Positions 1-11,585 are shown, counted from the first letter of the stretch. The stretch is DNA of 64,000 bases from Moniliella sp. 'wahieum' (GCA_003971905.1 RSEE01000023.1:248001-312000); one strand, 5' to 3'. Made by a program: numbers and translations. The notes: generated by a model not told the origin, from the letters alone.

Positions 1-313
1 CTAGTTCCTGATGAACTTGGCTTTTGAGCGTCCCACCGATCCTTACCTCACAGTGGGAGGGACTCGACAAGTCGAAGAGCATTTCCCCAAACCCTTAGTT
101 CTTTCTTGCTCCGCGCCGGCATCGCTGTCCCTCATCCTCGCGATGCGCGTCGCATTCGTCTTGCTAGATTTGTCTAGTTTCATTCAGATACTAATCGATC
201 GTATTGGAATCTGAGCCGGCTGGGCTAGACAAGGAGGGGGCGGCAGTGCCCTGGAATGTGAAGCAGAAAGATATGCATAGTGGGCAAGTTCATCTCAAGC
301 CCATGGGCTGGGC
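1..313. other. window edge, no gene recognised
   Basis: Nothing with recognisable coding content is seen here. The stretch lies downstream of the minus-strand hydrolase and probably includes its 3' untranslated region. Confidence 0.4.
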
Positions 314-2140
314 TCATCCGGTGGCCACACTTGATGGTATCGGTGCAGGCACAGTCGGGGTAGGTTGCGTAGGTTGCTCATCGATTGGGGCATCTAGATC
401 AACCAATGAGGCATCGCCAGCAATGCCAGTCCCTGATCTGGGGATCGAACGTGTCGGAACCGAAGAAGGGGCGGTTGCCGCCTCGGTTGCGGAGGCCGTC
501 TGTTCAGCTTGCTTTGGGGCGCTGCTCTGCCTCGTCCGCCACCTTGGTTGCGGCTGCAGCAAACTCTTCTTTTTGAGCCTCTTGCTCGGCTGTGATTTCG
601 GCCGAGCCATAGCGCGAACTAAGAGGCACAGAGGGAACCACATTCTGCTTGAGTCCCAAGGCCGCTGGGGGCTAAATCCAGTGTTGGGACGCGATGGAGA
701 AGCGGTCGCCATAGGGCGAGGCGGTGTGGCGGTGGACGTAGGATGCCGTAGCAGAAGGTCGAGCGGACGCTGTTGGCGTGGGATGGGCCCTGGGGCTTGG
801 GTGGGACGAGGAGGGGCGGCAGTGGCGGTTTGGGATTGGTCGTGGTGCCTCAGATCAGCGGCAAAGGCTGCCGAAACAGTGCGGGCCACATCGGCCCCAA
901 AGCATAGTACCCATCATTCTCTCCGGGCGAAAACATACCCCTGTGCGCCGAAATCTCGTCTGTCGCGCGGGTCGTGACAGCCGGACAAAGGCATGATCCA
1001 GCGTGGTGTTGGCGGGCGGGAGAATGACAAACGTGCGTGACTCTTGGTCTTGGGACGAAGACGTAGGGGGGATCAGGGTATACCAGCAGCGGAAAAACAC
1101 ATTGTGGGTGCGTACCAGGCGTTCAGTTGCCTCATTCGCTCGGCATGCCCCGCAGAATCCCACAATGTTCCTACAAATGCCATGTGCTCCGCCACCCAGG
1201 TATAGCTCTCCTCCAACGTCTGGGGTCGCGCACTCCAAGCGCCAGCGGCCAAGCCAAACCCGGCAACCGCCACCGCCGCTGCACCAGCTGCAGCCCACAA
1301 ATAGCCTCCTCCGGTGGAGGGAGAAGCTACTCCACGAGAACTGCTAGAGCTTCCCCAACCAAACGCATCCCCAATGGCGGAGCTGACATCCCGTGCCGTT
1401 GACACATACTGGTTGGCTGTGTTGAAGGTGGAACCGATTGCGTTGCGAAAGACGTGTGGGTGAACGCCAAAATAAGGGGTATCAAACGCAAGTACTGCAA
1501 GGACACGGGGCCAAAGGTCGGGTAGAGAGTGGGTAGGAAGAGCGGATGCAGCAGCATCTTCGAGCAGCATACGAGCAGCATCCGTGATCACCAATCCGCC
1601 CATGGAGTGGCCGCAGAGGATGATGCGCACCGAGCCTTTTCCGCCTCCCCCGGGATGGGACTCGCGCCGGAGAACCAAGCGAGTCAGCCATTCGGAAAAC
1701 GCCTGCACCGCATCCGCCAGCTGTCCTCTGGTGTCGTACGTGGGGTAGACGACACTCTCAACACGGGACAGGTGGGGATAGGTAGCCCGGAGAACAGACT
1801 CGATCCGTGTAGGGAAGGGCCCAAAGGTACGCTCCGCACTGCCGCGAAACCCATGAACAAAGACAATCAGAAGTTCGACCTTGTTTCCAGATTGCTTCAC
1901 CCCTTCACCTCCTGCAGCGGCAGCGGCAGAGGCTGCTTGTGCTGCTTCGGGAGCGGCAAAGTCAAACTTCTCTTGCGCGTCTTCAAATTCAACGTCACTG
2001 TCTGCAGAGTCGTCAGAATCGGACGAAGGTGACTCGGGGGCAAATCGGGCGGGTTGCGAGGGACTGGAAGGTCCACCTCCAAAAGCTGCGGCAGCGGCGC
2101 GTGCCTCGGCCTCGGGATCCTCAGCACTCATGTAATCCAA
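314..2140 (-). CDS. alpha/beta hydrolase, DUF676-like putative serine esterase
   Basis: Predicted intracellular serine hydrolase (lipase/esterase fold); substrate unknown. The start at 2140 (MDYMSAEDPEAEAR) opens an acidic, Ala/Ser-rich leader of about 85 residues. Then comes LLIVFVHGFRGSAERTF, the oxyanion-loop HG motif, and the nucleophile elbow IILCGHSMGGLVI, with Ser as predicted nucleophile. FDTPYFGVHPHVFRN follows, as in fungal DUF676-type proteins, then a Gly/Ala-rich hydrophobic stretch that could be a membrane anchor. The frame breaks near 1085 at CWYTLIPP and again near 950, where AHRGMFSPGENDGYYALG appears; this is the usual family block holding the late His. The gene then continues in a third frame as a low-complexity tail (ARTVSAAFAADL to near 314). 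The end of the tail is uncertain. The order of motifs is intact, so I infer sequencing indels rather than a dead gene. Confidence 0.75.
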
Positions 2141-2631
2141 GGGTGCTGAGAAGGATGACTTAATAGTCGGATGGAGGACGGGATGATACAGAGATAGCCG
2201 GCGTTACCAGGTGGCAGCAGCGGGCCAGGCACTAGGTGTACTTAGGCGCTGCAGGCGCTACGTGGCGCACAAGCGGAGCGCAGTTGCGCAGGCCGAGCCC
2301 CTGGCTGCTTTTTTTCTTTTTGTTTTTCGCATTTTCGTTTTTTACCCCAGATCTGCTGCCTATATCCTCCTCTGAAGTGTACAAATGAGCCTATCACGAC
2401 GTCGACCGCGAAGGCCTAATTCAGGCTAGACAGATCCAATCCTTCCTCATCACTCCCAGCCACATACTTCTGGCATGCTCAACGTTACCCATTGTACAAC
2501 GCAAGCCCGTATTAGCCCCTAAATACTTGCATTAGTGGACGTCCTATACGGGAATACACGGCAGATAGAGCAGAGAAAATAGAGAAAGAACATTTTGGTA
2601 CTGTCATCTCTCGCTCGAGAGACATTAAGCT
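2141..2631. other. intergenic region between hydrolase and RIB3
   Basis: Contains a pyrimidine-rich stretch (about 2310-2345) that could be core promoter of the minus-strand hydrolase, and the 3' untranslated region of RIB3. No coding sequence seen. Confidence 0.4.
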
Positions 2632-3448
2632 TTAAGCCTCCACTTCAGGAATCTTAGGGCCCTCTTGCTGTTCCCGCCATTCGCGCAAGGCTTCAATTGT
2701 GATGGCGTGCAGTCCATGCTCCTTGGCAAACGCAAGGCATGCGTCTCGGGCAGCAATACCGCCATCCTCGTTGGTGGGATCGACCAGTTCACACAACAGA
2801 CCTGCGGGGGGCTGGCCTGTAGCAAAGCACAGATCTGTCGCAAACATGGTAAGCATCCGACTCCCAGCGCGAAAACAACGGCAGAAGGAAAGCAGGCAAT
2901 AAGCGAGCCGCCAGAAATGGGTACTTACCAATGGCAGCTTCAGTGTGTCCCTGGCGCACCCGAGTGCCTCCGGGGCGGTAGCAGAGAGGGACGAGATGGC
3001 CAGGGCGGGTAAAGGACTCGGGGGTGGGCTTCTCCGGTGCCGGGGCCAACGAAGCCTGCGCGCCCTGAGCAAATCGTTTGGGGGGCGAAGGACGGACATG
3101 GGATGCGGTGGCGGCGAGCATGCGTGCGGTCAAAGCACGATCATGGGCCGAGATACCGGTAGTTGTGCCCTTGGCATAGTCAACGGTGACTGCGTACGCA
3201 GTTCGGTTGCGGTCAGTGTTGGTGGTAACCATGGGAGGGATGTCGAGTGCATCAAGGACGGTGGGGTGGCAGGGGGCACAAATGTAGCCAGAGGTGTGTT
3301 TGACGAAAAAGGCCATTTGGGCTTGGGTGATGGTCGAGCCCGAGATGATGAGGTCCCCTTCATTCTCCCGGTCTTCGCGGTCGAGCACGACGAGAAACTC
3401 GCCGCGGGCAAATGCCTCAAGGGCGTCGGGGATGGAGCTGAAGGACAT
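2632..3448 (-). CDS. RIB3: 3,4-dihydroxy-2-butanone 4-phosphate synthase
   Basis: Converts ribulose 5-phosphate to 3,4-dihydroxy-2-butanone 4-phosphate plus formate, the four-carbon precursor of the riboflavin xylene ring. From the start at 3448 (MSFSSIPDALEAFARGEF) the protein shows the metal/substrate motif DREDRENEGDL, TSGYICAP, RNRTAYAVTVD, TTTGISAHDR, RPGHLVPL, GHTEAAI and LLCELVDPTNEDG, the full series for the family. One intron at 2835-2928 (donor GTAAGT, acceptor GACAG) splits GHTEAAI from DLCFATGQ; exons are 3448-2929 and 2834-2632. The spliced product is about 240 residues, longer than the roughly 210 of yeast Rib3. The extra length is an Ala/Pro insert after RMLAATASHVRPSPPKRF and a short acidic C-terminus (KIPEVEA). 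This is the rare gene in the window that reads without a frameshift. It is divergently placed to the racemase gene. Confidence 0.95.
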
Positions 3449-4092
3449 GGAGGAGGGCAGGGTGAAGGGCAGAGGAGGGCTGGCAAGACGGGGGGGTATA
3501 GGGAGACGGTGGAAGAAGGGCAGGTGTGAGGTGTGAGGGCCGGTCAGGTGGCGGGAGCGCGGACATGCGCAGCCAGAAGAGTGGCGTGCGGTTTCGGACC
3601 TTCGTTTTCACACCCGGTCTCATTCCCTGGTCGGGTTGGCTAAGTTCGGGCGTACGCGCGTACGCACGCCGGGGACAAGGCCTAAGGGTGATTAGTGTGA
3701 CATGTGATGAGGTGGTTTTTACATTAGGTCAGCAGCAGGACATCATGCATCACCGGTCCCTAAGCTGGATGACATCATCGATCATCTTGGAGGCATGGTA
3801 GGGCATGGTCGATGGGGACAGCTTGCCTGTTGCCTGTTACACCGGCAGTCGGAGCGGAGCTGCCGGACCGGGGTGAAGACGATCATCGACCAGCCAGCCG
3901 GGCTTAAAGCCGGATGTATGATGCCGCAAGGATGGTTGGGGCAAGCAAGCCAGCTCACTAGTCGCTATCCATGTCCATCAGCGTTTGTGGGGCAGCTGCT
4001 CCACTTTAATACCCTCAGTGCTGGGCCTCATTCATGCACACACACACCAGCCTCTCGTATCCTCCCACCACCACTCTCCGGTCTCCTTTGCC
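3449..4092. promoter_or_regulatory. divergent intergenic region RIB3 / racemase
   Basis: About 640 bp separate the two divergent starts, so both promoters must lie here. It holds one copy of the dispersed 11-mer TCACATGTCAC on the minus strand (3697-3707). No coding sequence or clear TATA box is seen. Confidence 0.4.
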
Positions 4093-5474
4093 ATGCCGCC
4101 GCCCCTGACCGGACTCAAGGTGGTTGAGTTCGCGGGCCTAGCGCCAGGCCCCTTTGCCGGCATGGTCTTGGCCGACTTTGGCGCGGACGTAGTGCGTGTC
4201 GATGTTCCGCCGACACCAAACGATGGTGCCAACAACGTCAACCTCGACACGCTGACCCGCCGGAAGCGCAGCGTCGCCCTCTCCCAAAACGCCCCAAGGG
4301 CTCCAAACTCTCAAACGCCTCATCTCCCAGGCCGACGTCCTTATCGATCCCTTCCGCCCGGGGGTAATGGAGCGTCTCGGTTTGGGTCCCGACGTCTTCC
4401 TGGCTCCCGACGGTGGCTTGAACCAAGGGTTGATCTATGCCCGCATCACTGGGTTCCAGCGGCAAGGGCCCTACGCCAAGATGGCCGGACACGACATCAA
4501 CTACCTTGCCCTGTCGGGAGTCCTGTCCATGCTGGGAACACGGCAGTACCGACAAAGTACCTCGGATGGACAGACAACCTGGAGGGCAGAGACGCCCCCG
4601 CCCTCACCTCCAAACTTTCTCATGGCTGACTTTGGGGGCGGTGCTATGATGTGTGTCATGGGCATCTTGATGGCCTTGTTGGCTCGCTCCAGTCGTCAGC
4701 AAGGTGGGCAAGTGGTGGAGGCCGACATGGTTTCGGGAGTGCGGTATCTCTCCACTTTCTTCCTTCAAAGTAGCTATCGCATGAACGACATTTCCTCCAA
4801 CGGAGGATCGATTTTTGGTGACGGTTCTGATGACCCAGTCGGTGAAGGAAGGGGCTCTGGATTTTTGGAGGGAGAGGCCCCCTGGTACGCGGTATACAGA
4901 GCCAAGGACGGGTTCATGTCAGTAGGAGCGCTCGAGCCCAAGTTTTTTGCTACGATGCTAGCATTGGCTGCCCATCTGAACCTGATCTAGTACAAAAACA
5001 CGCTGGACCTGCGTTGGACCCCAAGAACCAGCGCAACCGCCTATATTGGCCTCAACTGAGAGCCTATCTCGCGGAAGTGTTTGCGCGGAGAACCAGGGCC
5101 GGGTGGACGAAGGTCTTTCTTGGCTCGGACGCCTGTGTTGCCGCCGTCCTTACAAGGGACGAAGCCAACGGGGTTTCTATCGTTCCGGGAACCACCTCTG
5201 ACCATTTACTCAAGGTGTCCTGCCCCCCGTTCCTCAGGACAGTCGAGCCCAACTCAAGGAAGATGACCAGCCAGTACCACCCGGTGTGAGTCCATGTTTG
5301 AGTCGTACCCCTGCATTGACGCCTCCGGGGTCTGCGGCGTCTCTGGCCGAGACTCAAGAGATGCCTCAGTTGCTCTTGACTGCGGGACAAGACACCGAAG
5401 AAGTTCTTCATGATTGGCTCGGGCTTAACTCTCACGAAGCCAGCCTCATCGTGGCTGCCCAGGCCAAACTCTGA
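4093..5474 (+). CDS. alpha-methylacyl-CoA racemase (CoA-transferase family III)
   Basis: Predicted to epimerise (2R)-2-methylacyl-CoA so that branched-chain acyl-CoAs can enter beta-oxidation, probably in peroxisome or mitochondrion. The start [20 protein letters not shown] at 4093 fits the family N-terminus, followed by [17 protein letters not shown]. The three catalytic positions known from the Mycobacterium enzyme are visible: His in [13 protein letters not shown], Asp in [13 protein letters not shown] and Glu in VGALEPKFF. The C-terminal part carries [20 protein letters not shown] and [13 protein letters not shown], and the gene ends at [17 protein letters not shown]. Frames change near 4285, 4990 and 5220-5290. 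Stitched length is about 455 residues, somewhat longer than bacterial relatives. No typical C-terminal SKL peroxisome signal is seen; the last residues are AKL, a weak PTS1-like tripeptide. It converges on the GMC oxidoreductase gene. Confidence 0.9.
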
Positions 5475-5879
5475 GTTTCGGTAGTGACTCTTGAATCATG
5501 AATTTCGTTGGGTTCTGCTAATGGCGCTGATGCCCATCATCATCTGGCAAGCGCATGTTGAAGACGGTGAGAAACGTGACATGCATGGCCGGTGACAACA
5601 CCTTTCGGATGTCTCGCTGAGCTTTTATTCTAACGTGCTCTAGGTTTTGCAGACCTACTATGAAGACCTGAATGGGACGCTGTAGAGGATAAGTGTAGTC
5701 TTATAGAGTTAACTATTCCAACTACGCCGAACAGAACCCTCTTGAGGGAGGCCAGGGGCCCGGTCTCAGTCTGGTCCATCTGGAATGGAATCATGGAAAG
5801 CTGCAGAACAAGAACAAAATTGTCGTCGACCTGTTTACTGTGGTGCGCTGGGAAGCTTGCAGCATGCGGTGAAGATGGT
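5475..5879. other. convergent intergenic region
   Basis: About 400 bp between the ends of the racemase and the GMC oxidoreductase genes. It should hold both 3' untranslated regions. No coding sequence seen. Confidence 0.5.
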
Positions 5880-8125
5880 TTACTGGTTGTCTTCCAAGAT
5901 TAGATCCGCACCAACCTCGGCGATGCCATATGTGATGGTCATGAGGTGTTGGGACATGGACAGGGGCGGGACAGAGGAGTCCACGACTCGGAGTCCATCC
6001 GTGTTGTACACCCGCAGTCGCTCGTCCACCACCCCGCCGTACTTGAGAGGCAATTGAGAGCACGAACTGCTAGGATGGTATTCAGTCCCAAAATGTTGTT
6101 GAATGTACGTGTTCCAATCATCTTCAGATTGAACATTGGTCCCCGGCGATGTCTCTGTCCCCGTAAACTCATTCAAGGGGGCCGAATTGCCAAGCTGGCG
6201 AGCCAACTGGCACCCATGCCGAAGAATTTGCAGGTCGATCGCGTTACGCACATAGGACGCATCAACCAGGGGGTGATCAAACGCATTGGTCGAATTAATC
6301 TTGACCGATCCTTGCGACGTGGGGTGCTGCAGACCACACTGGATATTCATGTTCCCCCACGAGATTGACCACAAGATCTCCACCGCCGGCGCATCCGCCG
6401 CAAAAAACCGTATGAGCAATCTCTTGCAGTGCGCCTTGTACCCAGCCTTCACCGTAGACGGAGCATCATACTCGTCTACGAACTGGTCAATGTTGAGGAA
6501 ATGTTGTTGATTGCCCAATCAAGCTTGAGCAATTTGGAAAGAGGAGTGTACAGCACCGCCGAGTTAACATAGCTGTTGTTCACCGCGCTGGACGTCACCT
6601 CATCGGGTGGCATGGCGATGGAGCTGTTCTTGGGCCGGAAGGTCACCCCCCCACTAAGGTGGTCTTGCAGGTGATAGCCCACACCGGGCACATCCGCAAC
6701 TTGACTGATATTGAGAGGATCAAGAATTGATTTGTCTGCCACGCCAGAGAGCTGCAACAGCTGAGGCGAACCAATCACGCCAGCAGCCAAGATGACTTCT
6801 TTGGCGGCATGGACTGTGTGTGTTTTGGCGTCGGGATGCTGAGCAAGTTGGACACCAGTTGCCCGCGTGGATCCGGACGTGTCAAACACAATCTTAGTGG
6901 CTTGATGGGAAGTGAGGACGTGCAGGTTCGACCGCTGCAGAGGGTCGAGGAAGGCTGTGCGGGAGAAAGAGCGGGTCCAATTGGAAGGGTTGATGCTGCT
7001 CAAGGCGAGGAAGGGCCCCGAATTGTTTCCACCATAAGGGTCTTGGTTGATGGGGATGCCCGACTGATTCTCGGCAGATTGTAGGAAGGCACCTACTGAA
7101 GGATACTCTCGATTCCAGGCCATGTGTGATGGATGCCCACGGAATTGGTCCCATGGGAGCTCTCATGTTGTAAGGAATAAGAGTAGAGTCGTGACCGGAC
7201 ACGCCCTTGTGCATCTCACTTTCGATTCCGTTTTGTGGAGGAGAAAAGTTTTCGCTCTTCTTCATGGCGTTATGCACGTTATCCCACCCCCACAGCTGCT
7301 GGGCATCATCTCCATGACGAGAGCATATTTGCCCAGGCCTCTTGCTCCACCTCCGCTGGCGTACAAGATACATGCCGTTAATTGCTCGACCCCCCCAACG
7401 TCTTGCCCCTGGGCCAGGGTACCGTGCGGCCTTGTAGACCACTTTGCTTGGTAGTGACATATTGCCAATCTTTCGAGGTGCCCACGGATGAGTTGTACAA
7501 CTTCAAACAGATGTTGAGGTTAGCTTTCGATATAGAAATCTCGAGAACATGGCTCTCGGGAGAGAGGCAGCAGAGAGAGGGCGTACCATAGCATTGGGGG
7601 TGGTGAGCGTCGTGTCGTGCAAGTTGGCATTGCCAGCCTCCAGGACAACTACGGTGTTGGACGGGTCGGCCGATAGACGATTTGCCAGCGTCAGTCCAGC
7701 AGTACCGCCACCGACAATGACTGTAGGTAGTACAAAAAAGGCATACACATATGAAATACGTTAGTGTACCAAGTCATATATTGCATACACATGTGCGCAC
7801 ACGGTCTGTTGTCTCGTGCGTTCTCAATGATTAGGACGGAGGGAAGGAGATGGAAGAAGCGATTACGCACCATAGTCAAAGGTTTGACCATCAAAGGGGA
7901 TGGCATTGTTGGATATTCCGGCAGGTGGGGTGGCGCGGGCGCCTGCATGACGATTGATCCGTCGCTCAAAGCGGACGAGATGAAGGGGGATAATGATAAT
8001 GGTTGTCCGCAGCTTGAATTGGCGTGCTTGCCACAGCAAAGAGGGTGGTGATGACAGCAACGACGAGAGTAAGGTGACGCGCGACGCGGCGACGCGTGTC
8101 TGCGTTCTGCTGGGATACGTGCCAT
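5880..8125 (-). CDS. GMC-family FAD oxidoreductase, probably secreted
   Basis: Flavin-dependent alcohol/sugar oxidase or dehydrogenase of the GMC family; substrate unknown. The start at 8125 opens MARIPAERRH; a hydrophobic signal-like stretch LTLVVAVITTLFAVASTPIQA follows in another frame. After GISNNAIPFDGQTFDY an intron (7721-7870, donor GTGCGT) joins VIVGGGTAGLTLANRL, the FAD-binding Gly motif. A second intron (7501-7586) follows PNAM and joins LYNSSVGTSKDWQYVTT and the GMC block GRTVPWPRGKTLGGSSAING. Later come HVLTSHQATKIVFD, VILAAGVIGSPQLLQLSG (GMC signature 2), YHLQDHLSGG and, at the C-terminus, EYHPSSSC with SMSQHLMTI, which hold the catalytic His and His/Asn positions. At least five frame changes interrupt the gene. 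Secretion and aryl-alcohol- or sugar-type substrates are inferences from the signal-like N-terminus. A run of 14 C on the sense strand lies about 66 nt upstream of the start. Confidence 0.88.
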
Positions 8126-9229
8126 GATACAGTATATGGGACGTGGTGTCGGTGGTTGTACAGTTGAAAAAGAAGGTGGAGAGAGAAGGCGGGGGGGGGG
8201 GGGGAGTAGAAGCGGTGGCGGTGGATAGCAGCCCGAGGTAGCAGCAATCGTCGTCAGAAGGTACGGACGACCCACTGTGCTGGAGATGGGATGGAGAGAG
8301 GACACCGGATGGTTCCATCATCTTATACCATCCACAAACACGACGTACCACCACTACTGCGCCACATCCCTCCACATCGACCCTGGTCATCCGTGTGTGA
8401 CAGCGCCCATTCACCAGCTCGTTGATTGTAAAGGTGCAGTGGCACTGCCGTGGCGCTTTCGGTGGCTGCTGGTGGGGTCTTCGCACCCGGCGGGTGGGGC
8501 CTTCGCATCCGGGGTGGGGCCCCAACCGCACGGGGGCAGTGCTCAGCCCTGTCCCCACGGAACAGGATTATATTTTGTAGCCGAGTTCCTCAGACGTGTG
8601 TCAATCATACTCTTCCGGTTGTGGAGCTAAGCGCTAAGTGCTGCGAAGCCCGATGCGAATAGTATGTGCTGCGGCCTTCTGTGGCAGAGGCTGTGGCTGC
8701 TCCACCACACGTCTCGGCTTTCAAGCCCAGGGGCGGCCTCAGGCTGAGGCCTCACCGGCACCGGGCCATAGCCGCACAGACAACCTGATTGTGGACGAGA
8801 GGAACGAATGAGACAGTGCTATATTGTTGGTGCTTATTTCTTGGCGCTTTTTTGCGATGTACATCAACGTATTAACGGTTCAGCCATGATCGACATGATC
8901 AAGTGGATTACTGGTAAGCCCTCAGCGTTAATATCAACAGTATATATAACTGCTGTTACATCATTCGGACAACCCCAGCCTCTCTTCTCCGCGCTATAAG
9001 AAGACCTTAGGGCCTAAGGTCTAATAACTCCTCGCGGGCGCAGTTCGATGTCATGATCGACATGATCAGCGAAGTGACGCCCATTTTTAAAACGTTGGGC
9101 CCTTATTGGGCTTACGCGTTATGCGTATTCTACGCGCTATATGAATAGCCTCTGTTGTTCTGTAATAGCCAGACGCATCCTATTGCACACAGCCTTTTTA
9201 TGAATTTCGGAACAGAGCGGGGATACTGA
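8126..9229. other. intergenic, simple palindromic repeats
   Basis: Holds the promoter side of the GMC gene, including the G14/C14 run at 8191-8204. Further on, CATGATCGACATGATCA occurs twice (about 8884 and 9053), and palindromic CCTTAGGGCCTAAGG lies near 9006. No gene recognised. Confidence 0.4.
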
Positions 9230-9482
9230 TGAGAATCGGAGACCTGAAGTCCGGATGTGGTCATCGAGGATGATGCAATCATGCTGCTGGTGGCGGTTGT
9301 CTAAGCCAGCCAGCAACCGTTACAGAGGAGAACATCAAGTCGCGAGTCGCCACCAGGGGCTATAGTAGTTTAAACTACGGAACAAGGAAAAACAGGAGAG
9401 AAAAGACAACGGAACTCCTATAAGTGCATGAGGAGGAGCCGAAGGGACGTTGGACAAGCACGAGCCACCCGGTGGCTCAACA
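9230..9482 (+). repeat. dispersed repeat family A, copy 1
   Basis: A stretch of about 250 bp that aligns by eye with 11586-11832 (inverted) and 21802-22042 (direct). Shared landmarks in order are an AGACCTG.AGTCC block, a GATGCAATCA block, GAGGA(G)ACATCA, a CCA(C/T)CAGGGGCTA block, AACAGGAGAG, CGGAACTCCTA, GAGGAGGA/GC..GAAGGGAC and a closing GGCTCAACA. No long ORF is conserved, so it may be a solo LTR, SINE or MITE-like element. Confidence 0.7.
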
Positions 9483-9827
9483 GATACCCCAATTAGTACA
9501 ATCAGTACTCAGTTTGAGTACTCAGTACTTGGTACTCAATCTCTCGTACCCCCTCGGGGTTGCTAAAACCCACCGCATTCGCACGGATTAATGGGACGAA
9601 TGTTTTGCAGTAGAGCGTTACGCCCTACTGGGCTTCACCGGTCACCCCTTTTCACCTTTAACTAGTTACTGGTCATGATGTATGGCCAGCCGAGACGAAC
9701 AAATAGCCTGTCTCTTTTTTTGGGCGAGCTCAAGGTGTGGATGGATATACGGATAGAAGAGGACAAGCATCTTGTTGTGGTACGTTTTACTCTTCGTGTT
9801 ACGTTTTTCATTTTGGCAAAACATCGA

Positions 9828-9925
9828 GTTCCATTAGCTCAGTTGGCTAGAGCGTCCGACTGTTACACAGACGGCCTGTGCCCTATGGTATCGGGAGGTC
9901 GTTGGTTCGAGCCCAACATGGAACG
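9828..9925 (+). tRNA. tRNA-Asn (GTT) with a 24-nt intron
   Basis: The acceptor stem GTTCCAT pairs with ATGGAAC, followed by discriminator G at 9925. The D arm is GCTC/GAGC and the T arm GTTGG-TTCGAGC-CCAAC. The anticodon stem TCCGA pairs with TCGGG only if 24 nt after position 37 are removed (9865-9888), leaving loop CTGTTA-A with anticodon GTT and a 5-nt variable loop AGGTC. This is the standard place for nuclear tRNA introns. A reading without intron gives a mispaired stem. A short T run just downstream fits a polymerase III terminator. Confidence 0.92.
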
Positions 9926-9947
9926 TATTTTTGTCCCTTAACCAATT

Positions 9948-10178
9948 TTGTTCGCTCGTTTTTTCACTGCACACTCTTCTCTACGAGAATGGGTCGCTCA
10001 GCGGGTTGAGGCTCAACAAGCATTTTGCGAACGCCTTGTTGACACCATTCATCATCGTCATCATCAGGGTAATCCTGAACCTATTCGATCTAACATCGAT
10101 CGGGCGAACAATATGTATAGGGTAGAGGTTCACCATGATCAGGAGCTATATAGGAAGGAGCTATGTGTAACGGTGTGA
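9948..10178 (+). CDS. small unrecognised ORF, 76 residues
   Basis: Begins MFARFFTAHSSLREWVAQRV. I do not recognise it. The sequence is polar and mixed in composition (Glu, His, Asn and Arg throughout) and not low-complexity, unlike most chance ORFs in this GC-rich window. It begins 22 bp after the tRNA gene and ends before the cyclophilin gene. It could be a remnant of a mobile element, a small real gene, or chance. No motif or membrane segment is visible. Confidence 0.2.
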   Translation: MFARFFTAHSSLREWVAQRVEAQQAFCERLVDTIHHRHHQGNPEPIRSNIDRANNMYRVEVHHDQELYRKELCVTV

Positions 10179-10472
10179 CCTCCGAGCGATGACAACCTTG
10201 AGTGACGGGGCCGAGAGGGGGCCAGTCCTCTGGCTTGTTGGGCAAAAGGGCTAGAGGCGTAGGCCCGAGGCGAGAGCTTCGTACCTTGGGCGCATTAACT
10301 ATGGGGGGCCCTACACTTTCCGGATCCCCTCTCACCAAACTAAACGGCATCCATCATCGCCATTTCTGAATTTCGATCCACTTGAAGGCACTGGGCTGGC
10401 GCCTCGAGTAGGACTTCACTACAAGGTGGTGAAACGAAGTTGAGAAGTGGGATGGACCATAACCAGCGGAAT

Positions 10473-11010
10473 TTAGACCGTGCCCGCCTTGTCAATCACG
10501 ATCTTTCCCTTGGTCGTACCGCTTTGAGAGCCAAGCTTCTCGATCTCCTTGACCACGTCAAAGCCCTCGACCACTTCGCCAAAGACGACGTGCTTGCCGT
10601 CCAGCCAGGGAGTGGTGACAGTGGTGATGAAGAACTGGCTGCCGTTCGTGTTGGGGCCAGCGTTGGCCATGGAGAGAAGGCCGGGGCGGTCGTGGCGGAT
10701 GCGGAAGTTCTCGTCGGGGAAGGTGCGGCCGTAGATGGACTTGCCGCCAGTGCCGTTGAAGTGGTAAAGTCACCGCCTTGGAGCATAAAGTGAGGAATGA
10801 CACGGTGGAAGATCGAGCCCTCGTAGCCAAAGCCATGCTTCTTGGTGGCCAACTCACGGAAGTTCTGCGCCGTCTTGGGCACCTGTGGTCGTACAACTTG
10901 AACACAATCCGACCCAGCGGCGAGCCGTTGACCGACGTGTCAAAGAAGACGTTCGAGTCCTTGAGGATCCGGGCCGTCGAAGCAAACTGCCGCACAAAGG
11001 AGGGACGCAT
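10473..11010 (-). CDS. cyclophilin-type peptidyl-prolyl cis-trans isomerase, probably mitochondrial
   Basis: Catalyses cis-trans isomerisation of Xaa-Pro bonds and assists folding; the likely target of cyclosporin. From ATG at 11010 the N-terminus [16 protein letters not shown] is basic, hydroxylated and free of acidic residues, as in a mitochondrial presequence. Next come [50 protein letters not shown] (catalytic Arg and Phe), [17 protein letters not shown] and [14 protein letters not shown] (with the cyclosporin-binding Trp), ending [10 protein letters not shown]. Frames change near 10870 and 10755-10775. The length fits a single-domain cyclophilin of about 180 residues. An acceptor-like CTGCAG lies just upstream of the ATG and a GTAAAG donor near 11128, so an upstream exon is possible. 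The gene sits between two inverted copies of repeat family A. Confidence 0.92.
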
Positions 11011-11585
11011 CTCTGCAGGCGTAAATGTCAGCATTCATAGTGCAACGCGATAGAGTACGCGTGTGGCTGCAGGTGTAGCGGTGTAGCTGCCTTATTCCCC
11101 TGCACACGAGAGAGACATACTTTACCAGCAAGAGGTCGGAGTGGTGGTGGAGAAGAGATGAGCGGTCGGCTTCTTGTAGAAGGAAATGGGACCGGGACAA
11201 ACCCTAACCCCTAGCCCACCCTTCTCAACCCTAGAGGATGCTTGGTAAGCAACCTAACCCTACTCCTCAACGCCCGTGCACCAGCCACGCCTGCGTCACG
11301 CGTCATCTCACCCAGTGGCGGTCACCGGTCACTAGTGACTTGTGACATGCGACAGTCCCTGGAGCCACTAGTCACTAGTCACGTGAAGCTTGAAGCTTGA
11401 CTAGTGCGCGCCCGGCCTTGCGGCATCATCAAAAACCGCCTCCTGAAGAGCGATAGGAAAGAGCTTCATCCGCGTTCCAGAGAGGGTGGAGGTATTGGCA
11501 GCGTTTCCGAGTTTTCGGAACGCATATCCGTGACATAGTGGCCGCAATATGCTCATTCCCTCGCGATTCCATCAAGTTCTTGTGT
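11011..11585. other. intergenic, upstream of cyclophilin
   Basis: Probable promoter and leader of the cyclophilin gene. A short CCCTAA-rich patch (about 11199-11270) and several CACTAGT/GTCACTAGTCAC palindromes (about 11320-11380) are visible. No gene recognised. Confidence 0.4.

Noticed and set aside
9828-9925. Reading the 9.8-kb tRNA as tRNA-Val (TAC) without an intron
   Set aside because: It needs a mismatched anticodon stem and leaves an unexplained long variable region; the intron-containing tRNA-Asn fold pairs fully.
11199-11270. CCCTAA-like units suggesting an interstitial telomere
   Set aside because: Only a few imperfect, irregularly spaced units; no continuous array.
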